Of a stretch of DNA of 52,467 nt, positions 26,260-34,335 are shown one piece after another; the stretch's first letter is position 1, and each line of letters opens with the position of its first letter. The notes under the pieces are model-generated. The model saw only the letters and a program-made list of their open reading frames with translations, was not told the origin of the DNA and did not search any database. This DNA comes from Armatimonadaceae bacterium (lineage in GTDB: Bacteria; Armatimonadota; Armatimonadia; Armatimonadales; Armatimonadaceae). The stretch is taken from the NCBI GenBank assembly GCA_030447685.1, contig JAUJOK010000017.1, positions 45,946-98,412 of the forward strand, written 5' to 3'. A program made the translations under genes and the position numbers.

Positions 26260-26360
26260 GATGAAAACGCCAGGACGCCAAGCGCGCCAAGACCGGAAGA
26301 GAAGAATGATTAAAATCTCTCCTCTGAACTTGGCGTTCTCTGTGTCTTGGCGTTTTCATC
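26260..26360. repeat. About 100-bp palindromic element between flgH and flgI
   Basis: The ends (GATGAAAACGCCA at 26260-26272 and its reverse complement at 26348-26360) pair, with further GGACGCCAAG-type matches inside. It is the same family as the copy at 27871-27958 in flgA: both have CGCCAGGACGCCAAG-like arms. It fills almost the whole flgH-flgI gap. Confidence 0.85.
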
Positions 26361-26365
26361 TTTAC

Positions 26366-26959
26366 TTAAAACAAGAACTTGAAGATGCGCGAGATAATGC
26401 CGGGGCGCTGCTTGTCGCCGATGACGCCTTTGCCGATGAACTCGATAGTGGCATCCGCGACCAGCGACGAGGCGACCGTATTGTCCGGCTGAATGTCGGC
26501 GGGGCGCACCAGTCCCCGAAAGACGATGCGCTGCTTTTCGGCGTTCAGCGTAATGTCGCGCACGCCTTCCAGCACTAAATTACCGTTGGCGTCCACTCTT
26601 TTGACCGTCACCGCGATGCGCCCGGTCAGCGAGCCGTTGCGCGAAGTCTGCCCCGCCGCGTTCATGCTGGTTCCGCTGGACAGGCCGAACTTCTTTATCA
26701 GGTCCACAATAGGCCCGATGCCGGGGCCGAAGGATACATCCTCGCTCTTGTTCGTCTTCGTGTTCGCCTGCGCCGACGACTGCGTCTGCTCGACAATGCG
26801 AACCGTCAGCACATCGCCCGCGCGCCGCGCCTTATTGTCGGAAAAGAGGCTGACGGAATCGGGTGCCCACAGGGAATCGGCGCGCGTGGAGGCAGGGGCC
26901 GCCGCACTAAGCGCGGACAGAGCGGCAAGCGTCAGAAAAAAGGTTCGGGAGCGTTTCAT
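26366..26959 (-). CDS. flgH: Flagellar L-ring protein FlgH
   Basis: This 197-residue protein has a signal peptide (FFLTLAALSALSAAAPASTRA). The mature part starts DSLWAPDSVSLFSDNKARRAGDVLTVRIVE, then NGSLTGRIAVTVKRVDANGNLVLEG and IVFRGLVRPADIQPDNTVASS, the standard FlgH signatures. No lipobox Cys is seen near the cleavage site, whereas many FlgH are lipoproteins. FlgH forms the outer-membrane ring, so its presence supports a diderm envelope. It starts 4 bp after the flgA stop. Confidence 0.93.
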   Translation of the reverse strand: MKRSRTFFLTLAALSALSAAAPASTRADSLWAPDSVSLFSDNKARRAGDVLTVRIVEQTQSSAQANTKTNKSEDVSFGPGIGPIVDLIKKFGLSSGTSMNAAGQTSRNGSLTGRIAVTVKRVDANGNLVLEGVRDITLNAEKQRIVFRGLVRPADIQPDNTVASSLVADATIEFIGKGVIGDKQRPGIISRIFKFLF

Positions 26960-26963
26960 GATT

Positions 26964-27971
26964 TCATTCCCCTACGATTACGGTATCGGCGCTTTCGACA
27001 CGGCCACGTACAACGCGCGCGGGGCCGGGCCTGGTCGGGTCGGGCAGCAGGCGCACGCGGATAACCTGTCCTATCCGTCCCTCCTCGGCGGCGGTTCCGG
27101 TCGTCGTCACCTCCACCAGTCCGGCGACGACACGCACGGTTACACGGGCGTTCGCAAGGAGAACCGGCGCTTCTTCAATATCGCTTTTAGACAAACGGCG
27201 ACCGGCGGGCAGGCTGCTGACGGCGCGCTTACCGACCGCATCCGCGACATTCGCCAGTGCCGCGCCGGTGCCGCTGACCTCCACACGAGCCAGCGTCACA
27301 TCCTCCGGCCCGACAACCGCATGGCGCGCGATGGGCCGCGCCGCAACGACGGCAAGCGCGGTCACTTTCAGACGCAGGGTCACATCGACCGTGCGCGTTT
27401 CGCTCCCCAGAGCCACGGTAACGGGGACGACGGCGGTGCGCGACGAGCGCAGAACCGGCGCGCCCGCCGTGACCGTCGGAGTGCCGCTTCCCCGGAATGT
27501 CGGCAGGCTCGGCACGAAGGCAGGCTCGATGGTAACGTCTGCGGCGGGCCAGGGCAGCGCCTTGCGTACCGCCTCCGTTGCCACCTTAATGAGTGGCGCA
27601 CTTCCCCCGGTCACGCCGCCGGTAGTCGTCACCGTCACGGCGGGCGGCAGCGAAAGCGCGTTCGGGTTGTGGCCCGCCGCGCGCACCCGCAGCCGTATCT
27701 CGCCCGCCGTAATCTTGCAGGAACGACCCGGCAGCGCCGCCGCGCCCAGCGTCACGTCACCCAGCGTCCCATTCGCAAACGGAGCGATATCGCGCAGGCG
27801 CACCGTGCGGCCCGCAACGCTCGCCTCCGTCCGCACAGTGATTCTGGGCGCGGCGTTCAGAAGGGAGGGAAACGCCAGGACGCCAAGCACGCCAAGATAA
27901 GAAAGAGAATATTTGAACCCTCTCTTTCCGAACCTGGCGTTCCTGGCGTCCTGGCGATTTAATCTTGGCAT
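26964..27971 (-). CDS. flgA: Flagella basal body P-ring formation protein FlgA with repeat-derived signal peptide
   Basis: This 335-residue protein has a C-terminal SAF/chaperone domain: ARPIARHAVVGPEDVTLARVEVSG, KRAVSSLPAGRRLSKSDIE, ARVTVRVVAGLVEVTTTGTAAEEGRIGQVIRV. An N-terminal extension of about 170 residues contains two further beta-rich segments. FlgA is a periplasmic helper for P-ring assembly and needs a Sec signal. Here the signal is the first 41 residues, whose basic stretch (K16, R17, K20) and hydrophobic core (YLGVLGVLAFPSLL) come mainly from a palindromic element. It starts 6 bp after the flgG stop. Confidence 0.88.
   Translation of the reverse strand: MPRLNRQDARNARFGKRGFKYSLSYLGVLGVLAFPSLLNAAPRITVRTEASVAGRTVRLRDIAPFANGTLGDVTLGAAALPGRSCKITAGEIRLRVRAAGHNPNALSLPPAVTVTTTGGVTGGSAPLIKVATEAVRKALPWPAADVTIEPAFVPSLPTFRGSGTPTVTAGAPVLRSSRTAVVPVTVALGSETRTVDVTLRLKVTALAVVAARPIARHAVVGPEDVTLARVEVSGTGAALANVADAVGKRAVSSLPAGRRLSKSDIEEAPVLLANARVTVRVVAGLVEVTTTGTAAEEGRIGQVIRVRLLPDPTRPGPARVVRGRVESADTVIVGE
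27871..27958. repeat. 88-bp palindromic element encoding the FlgA signal peptide
   Basis: The CGCCAGGACGCCA-type arms at about 27872-27896 and 27933-27957 pair, with a GAAAGAGA/TCTCTTTC inner pairing. It covers FlgA codons 5-34. The homologous copy at 26260-26360 is non-coding. Confidence 0.85.
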
Positions 27972-27977
27972 CGTTTG

Positions 27978-28763
27978 TTACCGGCGCAGATTATTCGCAG
28001 TGCCCAGCATCTCGTCGGCGGTCTGGATCGACTTGGAGTTGATCTCATAGGCGCGCTGGGCCGTGATCATGTTGACCATCTCCTCGACGATCTGCACGTT
28101 GCTCATCTCCAGCGTCCCCTGCGCGATATTGCCGAAGCCTTCCGCGCCGGGCGTGCCGTCCGCAGGCTGCCCCGAAGCGGCTGTCGGCACATAGGCGTTG
28201 CCGCCCGCGTGGGACAGGCCGGACGGGTTGGTGAAGCGAACCAGTTGGATCTGCCCGATTACCGTCGGCTCATTGCTGCCGCTCAGCAGCGCCGTGACGG
28301 TGCCGTCCTTGCCGACACTGATCTGCTGCGCGCCTTCGGGGATGCGGATGTCGGGCTGAAGCTTGTAGCCGTCGTTGCTGACGACATTGCCCTGGCCGTC
28401 TATCTTGAACGCGCCGTCGCGGGTGTAGGCGGTGCCGTTGGAGGTCTGCACCTTGAAGAAGCCGTCCCCTTCGATTGCGATGTCCAGGGGGTTGCCGGTC
28501 TGCTGGAACGAACCGCGCGTGAACAGCGTCACGGCAGCGACGGGGCGGACGCCCAGGCCGACTTCCAGCGGCGCGGGCACCTGCGCGCCCTCGGCGACGG
28601 TGGCCCCGGCGGGGCGCATGGTCTGGTAAAGAAGGTCCTGGAAGTCGGCGCGCGACTTCTTGAAACCGACGGTGTTGACGTTGGCGAGGTTGTTGCTCAC
28701 CACATCCATGTGAAACTGCTGGGCGATCATGCCGGTCGCCGACGTGTACAGGGCGCGCATCAT
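27978..28763 (-). CDS. flgG: Flagellar distal rod protein FlgG
   Basis: This 261-residue protein begins [36 protein letters not shown] (read 28655-28763) and ends [30 protein letters not shown], both full FlgG signatures, with the internal [14 protein letters not shown] motif. FlgG forms the distal rod across the periplasm and is secreted without a signal peptide. A good GAGGAG ribosome site precedes it. Its usual partner flgF is 1.2 kb away behind two plus-strand genes. Confidence 0.96.
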   Translation of the reverse strand: MMRALYTSATGMIAQQFHMDVVSNNLANVNTVGFKKSRADFQDLLYQTMRPAGATVAEGAQVPAPLEVGLGVRPVAAVTLFTRGSFQQTGNPLDIAIEGDGFFKVQTSNGTAYTRDGAFKIDGQGNVVSNDGYKLQPDIRIPEGAQQISVGKDGTVTALLSGSNEPTVIGQIQLVRFTNPSGLSHAGGNAYVPTAASGQPADGTPGAEGFGNIAQGTLEMSNVQIVEEMVNMITAQRAYEINSKSIQTADEMLGTANNLRR

Positions 28764-29085
28764 GGCGATACGTCTCCTCTTTCGTCTGTTATTTTGCGCC
28801 CCGTCAATCTGTCGGGGGCGCAGTGTCGGCGTCCGGCCCGCCCACTTCCGGGGCTTCTATGGGGCGCGGTCCTGCCGTTTTCGACTTGTATTACTCGTGT
28901 ATCGGTATTTCCGGCCCGCGCCTTTACCCGGCATAAAGGCTGTCCTGAGGAATTTTGCGCCGCCATCGAGAATTTCATTGCGCGGGCAGCCGTTTCAGAA
29001 TCGCTCTTTACAGGATTTTGCGGCCAATGGACGTTCGGATAGCGAGGTCGGCCCCTGCCATGACGCGGAGAGGTATCGGCAGTCT
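28764..29085. other. Intergenic region between flgG and an inserted plus-strand gene
   Basis: About 320 bp. A 7-bp GC hairpin (28796-28802 with 28815-28821) is the only structure seen. No clear -35/-10 pair was found for either direction. The open plus-strand frame running through it lacks any protein character. Confidence 0.4.
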
Positions 29086-29664
29086 ATGAGTTTGAGAAAG
29101 AGCAGGCTGCAAAGCCGCATTGAAAAAGCCTTGAAGCCTCTCGTGGGTCTGCCGCTGTCAGACATGTGGCGGGCAGGGTGTCAGATTTTCGAGTTCGGTC
29201 AGCAGCACCCGTTTCAGAACCGCAAAGGCGAGCAGGTTATCAGGGCAGACTATGGTTTAGACGTCTCCTGTCCGTGGCGCATCATCGCACCGGAAGGCAT
29301 GGCTTTGGCTTCGTGGGACTACCTGTCCGATGACAAACGCACTCGTCCGCGACACGCCCGCAGCAGAGCCTTTTTTGAACAACTGCGCGCGGCAACATTG
29401 ACCGTGGAAGCGATAGAGGCAGATTCGGTGGGTGGCGTTCGTTTCAGGCTGAAGGGCGGCTACGTGTTGGAGGTTCTGCCCGTCAGTACGTCGCGTTCTG
29501 ACGAATACTGGCGAATGGTAACGCTACAGGAAGAAGCGCGCCACCACTTCGTTGTCACAGGCGGGGGCGTCCAGGCAAGCAGAGCCCGGTTGTTGGCTGA
29601 ACAAGGCATTGCCCCGGACGCGAAAGCAGACCATCTGCCGCCGGGTGAAAGCAGTGATGATTGA
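29086..29664 (+). CDS. Hypothetical protein inserted between flgG and flgF
   Basis: ATG 29086 (MSLRKSRLQSRIEKALKPLVG) gives 192 residues. It is soluble, slightly acidic overall with a basic start, and contains FGQQHPFQNRKGEQVIRADYGLDVSCPWRI and FRLKGGYVLEVLPVSTS. The second half reads as a small alpha/beta domain. I do not recognise a family with confidence. It runs against the flagellar genes and overlaps the next small gene by 8 bp, so the two form a cargo pair. The open frame extends upstream to 28729, but that part is the unstructured intergenic region. Confidence 0.6.
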   Translation: MSLRKSRLQSRIEKALKPLVGLPLSDMWRAGCQIFEFGQQHPFQNRKGEQVIRADYGLDVSCPWRIIAPEGMALASWDYLSDDKRTRPRHARSRAFFEQLRAATLTVEAIEADSVGGVRFRLKGGYVLEVLPVSTSRSDEYWRMVTLQEEARHHFVVTGGGVQASRARLLAEQGIAPDAKADHLPPGESSDD

Positions 29665-29923
29665 AACCGAGCGGCTGAGTCTCATACCTCGGTTACTCGG
29701 TTTCCCCCTCGACCAGCGGCAGGGCTACGCCACCGAAGCCTGTGCGGCGCTGACGGCGTGGGTAGAGAAGGAGCAGTGCGTCACCTGCTTTGTGGTAAGT
29801 ATTTCCCCGAATAATCTGCCATCGCTGCGTCTCGCGCAAGACTTCGGCTTTCGCAAGATCGGCTCTCATATCGACGCGGAGGATGGGCCGGAGGACATTT
29901 ACCGGCGGGATGGTGAAGCATAG
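29657..29923 (+). pseudogene. GNAT acetyltransferase remnant with internal deletion
   Basis: ATG 29657 starts MIETERLSLIPRLL, the usual first strand of RimJ/RimL-type GNAT enzymes, but it then jumps straight to LDQRQGYATEACAALTAWV, the acetyl-CoA-binding motif A that normally lies some 60-80 residues later. NLPSLRLAQDFGFRKIG (motif B) follows and the reading frame closes normally at 88 residues. The middle half of the domain is absent, so the protein is unlikely to be active. The join keeps frame, which suggests one clean deletion. Confidence 0.72.
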
Positions 29924-29992
29924 CCCCTGCGCGTGCCAGGGATAAACGTCCAAAGGCAGTGCGGCCCCTCTCTTGCCGGGAGAATTCCTGTA

Positions 29993-30745
29993 TCAGGCGC
30001 GGGCTACTTCGTTGAAGGCACGGCCCAGGGTTTCGTCCTCGCTCTGCAAAGCTTTGGCGGCGGCTTCGTAGGCGCGCATAGCCCCGATCATACCGACCAT
30101 CTCCTCAACGGCGCTGACGTTGCTGGCTTCCAGGGATTCAGGCAGCAGGCTGGGGCGATTGACGGGAGTGACCGAGGCCGGGTCGGCGTACAGGAGGCGG
30201 CCTCCCTCTTTGACCAGACGCGCGCCGGGCGCGACCGAAACCACATTCAGCGCGCCGACGACACGAAGCCCGCTGAGCACGTTGCCCTGGGCGTCGATAG
30301 CCACCGTAGCGCGGTCGATAAGGCGGATCGTGCGCCCGTCCGCCCCGACCACCGGATGCCCGACCGTGTCGGTGAGAACGCCGTCGCCGCCCACGGTAAA
30401 TTCACCGGCGCGGGTCAGCCGGTCGCCGCCGGGCGTCCGCACCACAAAAAACTGGTTGCCGGTCGCGGCCACATCCAGGGGGTTGCCGGTGCGCTTGACC
30501 GGTCCGGCGGAAAGGTCTAACGAAACAGCATGGGGAACCGCGCCGCCGCCCAGCGTGCCGATAGCTGCACCGACGCTTGCGCCGCCACCCGTGCGAACCA
30601 TCGCGCCGAGACGAAAGGCTTCAAAGGTGGCAACATCGCCCTTGTAGCCGGGGGTATTGACATTTGCCAGGTTGTTCGAAATAACCGACTGGGCGGTCTC
30701 CTGGGCCAGCATAGCTGAGGCCGCCGTGTACACACCGCGTATCAT
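29993..30745 (-). CDS. flgF: Flagellar proximal rod/hook-basal body protein FlgF
   Basis: From ATG 30745 ([34 protein letters not shown], read 30640-30745) the protein has 250 residues and ends EEMVGMIGAMRAYEAAAKALQSEDETLGRAFNEVARA. The GNPLDVAATGNQFFVV block is present. Similarity to FlgG is internal to the rod family; the Ala/Gly-rich middle and shorter length favour FlgF. It is the first gene of the flagellar run on this strand. A longer frame upstream has no conserved content. Confidence 0.88.
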   Translation of the reverse strand: MIRGVYTAASAMLAQETAQSVISNNLANVNTPGYKGDVATFEAFRLGAMVRTGGGASVGAAIGTLGGGAVPHAVSLDLSAGPVKRTGNPLDVAATGNQFFVVRTPGGDRLTRAGEFTVGGDGVLTDTVGHPVVGADGRTIRLIDRATVAIDAQGNVLSGLRVVGALNVVSVAPGARLVKEGGRLLYADPASVTPVNRPSLLPESLEASNVSAVEEMVGMIGAMRAYEAAAKALQSEDETLGRAFNEVARA

Positions 30746-30989
30746 GTGGCTTTTCCTTTGAAAACGCACATCGGGCGTTTCCGTCTGGGGCAGTGCCACC
30801 GGCATTCGCGCGATGTCCCACCGTTCCCGTCCCCATTGTCGGCGGCTGCGGGCGGATTTTGAAGGGTGCGACGAGGAATGTCCCCTAATATCCGGGGGGC
30901 AGGTCAGATGCAAGCGCAGCAGGAACCTGAAAACGACCTTGCGCAATAAAACCTCGTGCCCTGTTCGCCTGCTGGGAACGGAGAAAACC

Positions 30990-31958
30990 ATGAAAATTGC
31001 CGGAATCCTCGTCGCGGCGTTTTGTGTTGCCTTGTCGCTCGCGCGCGCCGTTCATGCCGACGGCTGTATGTTTCCCCGAATGGAAGACTGGAAGCGGCTG
31101 CGGGAACGCGCGCTGATCAACGAGGTCGATCAGAAAGCCGTCATCCTGTTCCGCGATGGCAGGCAGGACCTGATCATCAGCCCCAGCTATCAGGGACCGG
31201 CGGCGGGATTCGCCTGGGTGGTGCCGGTTCCGGCGCGTCCGCAGGTAGCCATTGTCAAAGGCGCGCTTTTCCACGAACTGGCGGAACTGGTGATGCCGCG
31301 CCCACCTGCGCCCGGTGCGGCGGATGCCGCTGCCGCCGCGCCCGCCGCTCGAAAGTCTGCCGTTCAGGTTCTGGAGCGCAAAACGGTGGGCGCGTACGAT
31401 GTGAGTGTGCTTGCCGCCTCAGACGGGCAGGCGCTGGTGAAGTGGCTGGCGGCGAACCGGTACTATCTGCCCCCGAACGCCGTGCGTCCCATCCGCGAGT
31501 ATGTGCGGGAAAAATGGACGTTTGTGGCCTGCCGCATCAAAGCGCCGCAGTCCGCGCGTGGGCTGAGCAGCGGGACGCTCGCGCCGCTGCGTCTGACGTT
31601 TCCGACACGCCGCCCCGTCTACCCGATGCGGCTGTCGCAGGTGAACCCGGAGCCGTTCAAGGTGCTGCTGTACGTCCTGCTACCGACCCGCGATTACGGC
31701 ATCGGCACCCGGCTGAAGACGGTCGCACAGCCCGCCGTCCGGCGCGGAAGCCATTATAACCAGGCCACGCGAGGCATCCGCCTTCAGCGCGCCCAGTCCC
31801 GCCTCCCAACGCTCGCCCGTCTGAACCGTGAGGAGATGCGCGTCTTCCTGGGGCGCGGCCAGTTCCGCCCCGGCGACTGCGTCCGCGACTTCGTCTGGTC
31901 TCTGCCCCCCGCCGGTGAAGATGTCGCCGTTGCTACCGCAAGGCAAGGGAAGCCATGA
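30990..31958 (+). CDS. DUF2330-domain secreted protein
   Basis: ATG 30990 gives 322 residues: signal peptide (MKIAGILVAAFCVALSLARAVHA), then ADGCMFP, INEVDQKAVILFRDGRQDLIISPSYQG and GFAWVVPVPARPQVAIVKG, the opening of DUF2330 proteins. LVKWLAANRYYLPPNAVRPIREYVREKWTFVACRI follows, another block of this family. An Ala-rich linker lies between them. The C-terminal 60 residues are Arg-rich and could result from a missed frame change near 31740, although LNREEMRVFLGRGQF near the end looks plausible. Function is unknown; the protein should be periplasmic or surface exposed. It is divergent from flgF across 244 bp. Confidence 0.72.
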   Translation: MKIAGILVAAFCVALSLARAVHADGCMFPRMEDWKRLRERALINEVDQKAVILFRDGRQDLIISPSYQGPAAGFAWVVPVPARPQVAIVKGALFHELAELVMPRPPAPGAADAAAAAPAARKSAVQVLERKTVGAYDVSVLAASDGQALVKWLAANRYYLPPNAVRPIREYVREKWTFVACRIKAPQSARGLSSGTLAPLRLTFPTRRPVYPMRLSQVNPEPFKVLLYVLLPTRDYGIGTRLKTVAQPAVRRGSHYNQATRGIRLQRAQSRLPTLARLNREEMRVFLGRGQFRPGDCVRDFVWSLPPAGEDVAVATARQGKP

Positions 31959-32215
31959 TACCACCTCAGGTTTGGCACTGGCTTTTGCTTGCCGTCGCCG
32001 CGCTGACGGTGGCGGGTATAACGTACCGGGTGGAGCGGCAACAGGCGATTCCTTGGTGGCACTTTCTACCCGTCTTGGTTGTGCAGATAGCCCTGTTTGT
32101 GATTCTGAAGCAGTTGGCTGAACTGGACTGGTGGACGGCCAGCGTATTTGGCGCGTTAGGTGTGGCAAGGATCGCGGGGAGCATAACGGCAGAAAGAACT
32201 AAGCCCCGTCCCTAA
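31955..32215 (+). CDS. Small membrane protein ending inside a palindromic element
   Basis: This 86-residue protein starts by an ATGA overlap with the DUF2330 gene. Three hydrophobic segments are visible (about 5-22, 36-52, 60-72). The last four codons and the stop come from the start of the large hairpin at 32203, so the original C-terminus may have been different. No family recognised. Confidence 0.55.
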   Translation: MIPPQVWHWLLLAVAALTVAGITYRVERQQAIPWWHFLPVLVVQIALFVILKQLAELDWWTASVFGALGVARIAGSITAERTKPRP

Positions 32216-32337
32216 AGGAACGGGCTGTTTCGTGGGGAGAAGCCCGCTAAAGCAGGCTGTATCAGCCGACGAGGGTTCTTCAGCCCCATTTATGGGGCTT
32301 CTCCGCTTTTAACAGCCCGTTCCTTTAGGGACGGGGC
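32203..32337. repeat. 135-bp complex hairpin with 27-bp perfect arms
   Basis: Arms 32203-32229 and 32311-32337 are perfect reverse complements. Inside are further pairings: an AGCCCC/GGGGCT hairpin at about 32282-32299 and a GGAGAAGCCC match to the right side. The multi-branched shape resembles REP/PATE-type elements mobilised by IS200-like transposases in trans; none is in the window. It may also end transcription after the small membrane protein. Confidence 0.88.
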
Positions 32338-32381
32338 CACCGCCCCGCAACCTTTGGCTGTGATTTTCCGTCTCTCCAGTG

Positions 32382-32387
32382 TATAAT
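32382..32387 (+). promoter_or_regulatory. Candidate -10 element (TATAAT) upstream of the DUF4175-like gene
   Basis: A perfect TATAAT lies 84 bp upstream of the start at 32471, just after the large hairpin. No good -35 is seen at standard spacing. Confidence 0.35.
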
Positions 32388-32470
32388 ATCGGAACCGGAC
32401 GGTCTTCCCCAACGACACTTCAAAACGGTCGAACCATGTAGGGAAACCCTTCGAACGGAGGCCCTGGACG

Positions 32471-34312
32471 ATGGCAGTCATGACACCGGCGCTTTCCCGC
32501 ACATTGGCGCAGGCAGCGCGCCGCGTGCGTCTCCTGCTCGCGTTTCGCGCGGGCGCGGTCGGCCTGGGCGCGGGTGCGATTCTATCGGGCGTCCTGCTTG
32601 CCCTGCTTCGGCTCCGGGTTCTGGGCGAACCACCCGAAGAAATCCTTTTGCTTCCGCCTCTGCTGGGTCTGGCTGCCGGTGTCACAGCGGCTCTGCTGCG
32701 GCGTGTTACCGCGCTGGATGTGGCGCGCCTCACCGAGCAGCGCCTTGACCTGAAAGAGCGTTTTTCCACCGCGCTGACGCTGACCTCTGCCGGGGACGAC
32801 CCCCTCGTTCGCCGCCAGATCGCCGATGCGGAGGCGCACGCGGCGCGCGGCATCGACCTCAAGACAGCCCTGCCCCTGTCCCCACCCCGCCCGGTCTGGG
32901 CCGCGCTGGCCGTGACGCTGGCCGTCCTGCTGGCCTGGTTCGTCCCCACCCTGCCCTTTTTTCTGTCCACCCAGGAGCGCACCGAGCGTGCCGAAGTGAA
33001 GCGTGAAGGAGAACGCATCGTGCGGGTGGCGAAGGCGCTGGAACGCGAAGCGGCGGGAAAGAAATTGCCGAATACACGGCAGGCCGCGAAGCAGATGAAC
33101 GCGCTCGGACGCGAGTTGCAGCGGGGCAGCCTGAACAAGCAAAAGGCGCTGATGAAGGTGGCCAAGCTGACCCAGCAGATGCAGAAGACGCAGCAGGCGA
33201 TGGCGGCGGCGACCGCGCCCAAGTCACTTCCCGCTGCCGGTAAAGAATTGCAAAAGGCGCTGGACGGGGCGAAGGCGACCCCCAAAGACGGCGCGCAGAA
33301 GAAGACCGACGCGCTGAACGCCGAAGGCGACGCCAAAAATAAGCAGGGTGACCAATCGGGGACGCCTGCCGCGCAGCAGGCCGCGCGTAAGATGCAGGCG
33401 GCGATGCAGAACGGCGATGTGCCGTCCTTGGCCGAGGAGCTATCGAAAATGGCGCAGATGGCCCAGCAGGGGCAGCCCGGCGATAAGCAGGGCCGCGAAC
33501 AGATGGCGAAGCAGCTTGCCGCGCTGTCCCAGGCATTGAAGGGCACCAGCTTCGAAAAGGCGTCCGAACCGCTGAAGCAGGCCGCCGAGGCAATGAAAAA
33601 GGGCGATATGGCCGAGGCGAGCCGCCAGCTTCAGGAGGCCGCGCGTCAGGTAGCGGAGGCCCAGCGCAAAAAGGAAGACGCCGAGGGGATGCGCCAGGTG
33701 GCCCAGGCGATGCAGCAGCAACAGGGCGAGCAGGCAGGCGGGGCGGGCACGGAAGGCGAGACGCCGGGCGACAGCGGCGAAGGCGAGGGCCAGAACGACG
33801 CGTTCGGCAAGAACGGTAAGCCCAAAGAGCATAAGCACGAGCCGGGCGGCACCTGAAACTCGCCCGGCGGCACCTGAGAGGGTGCAGGGAACGGAGCCGG
33901 CGGCTCCGGTAATGGAAACGGCGCTCCCAAGGGCGGCAAACGCTTCGGCGCGGGGCCGCAGGCGGGCAAGGGGCGGGCAAACTTCCGGGTGACACAGGGC
34001 GGGCCGCAGGAAGGCAAGCGGCGGCAGGACCCCGATTTTAAGCCGGGTAAGGACGACAAGTACGCGCGTCTGTACGCGCCGGACGGCAAGACGCCCAACA
34101 CGCGGGTGAAAGGCAAGCGCGGCGAAAAGGGCCGCGAAACAATGTCGTACTTCCGGGGTGCGCCGGATCAGGCGACGGCTTCCGTGCCGTACTATGATGT
34201 GTACGGCGATTATGCCCCCGCCGCCGAAAGCGCGATGAACCGTGAAGATATACCGGCGGCGTATAAACGCCAGGTCAAGAGCTACTTCGACTCCCTACAG
34301 CCGAAGAAATAG
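32471..34312 (+). CDS. DUF4175-like membrane coiled-coil protein interrupted by two in-frame TGA codons
   Basis: The first part (32471-33856, 461 residues) has membrane helices at about 26-46, 56-75 and 139-158, then a very long Gln/Lys/Ala-rich coiled coil (about 175-420) and a Gly-rich acidic tail. The frame is stopped by TGA at 33854-33856 and again at 33875-33877, yet stays open in the same phase for 435 bp more. That part has clear protein character: Gly-rich linker, VRVKGKRGEKG-like basic stretch, then SYFRGAPDQATASVPYYDVYGDY and PAAYKRQVKSYFDSLQPKK. Similar endings (VPYYxVY..Y, IPxxYRxxVKxYFxSL) close homologous proteins beside MoxR/DUF58/vWA genes. So the two parts are very probably one protein of about 613 residues in the cell. 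Confidence 0.72.
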
Positions 34313-34335
34313 CGAGACAACAAAGGAGTTTCCGA

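Noticed and set aside
32471-34312. Genome-wide reassignment of TGA to Trp or Gly
   Set aside because: Many intact genes here (dehydrogenase, padR, DUF2330, MFS-preceding gene) end at TGA exactly where the next gene starts.
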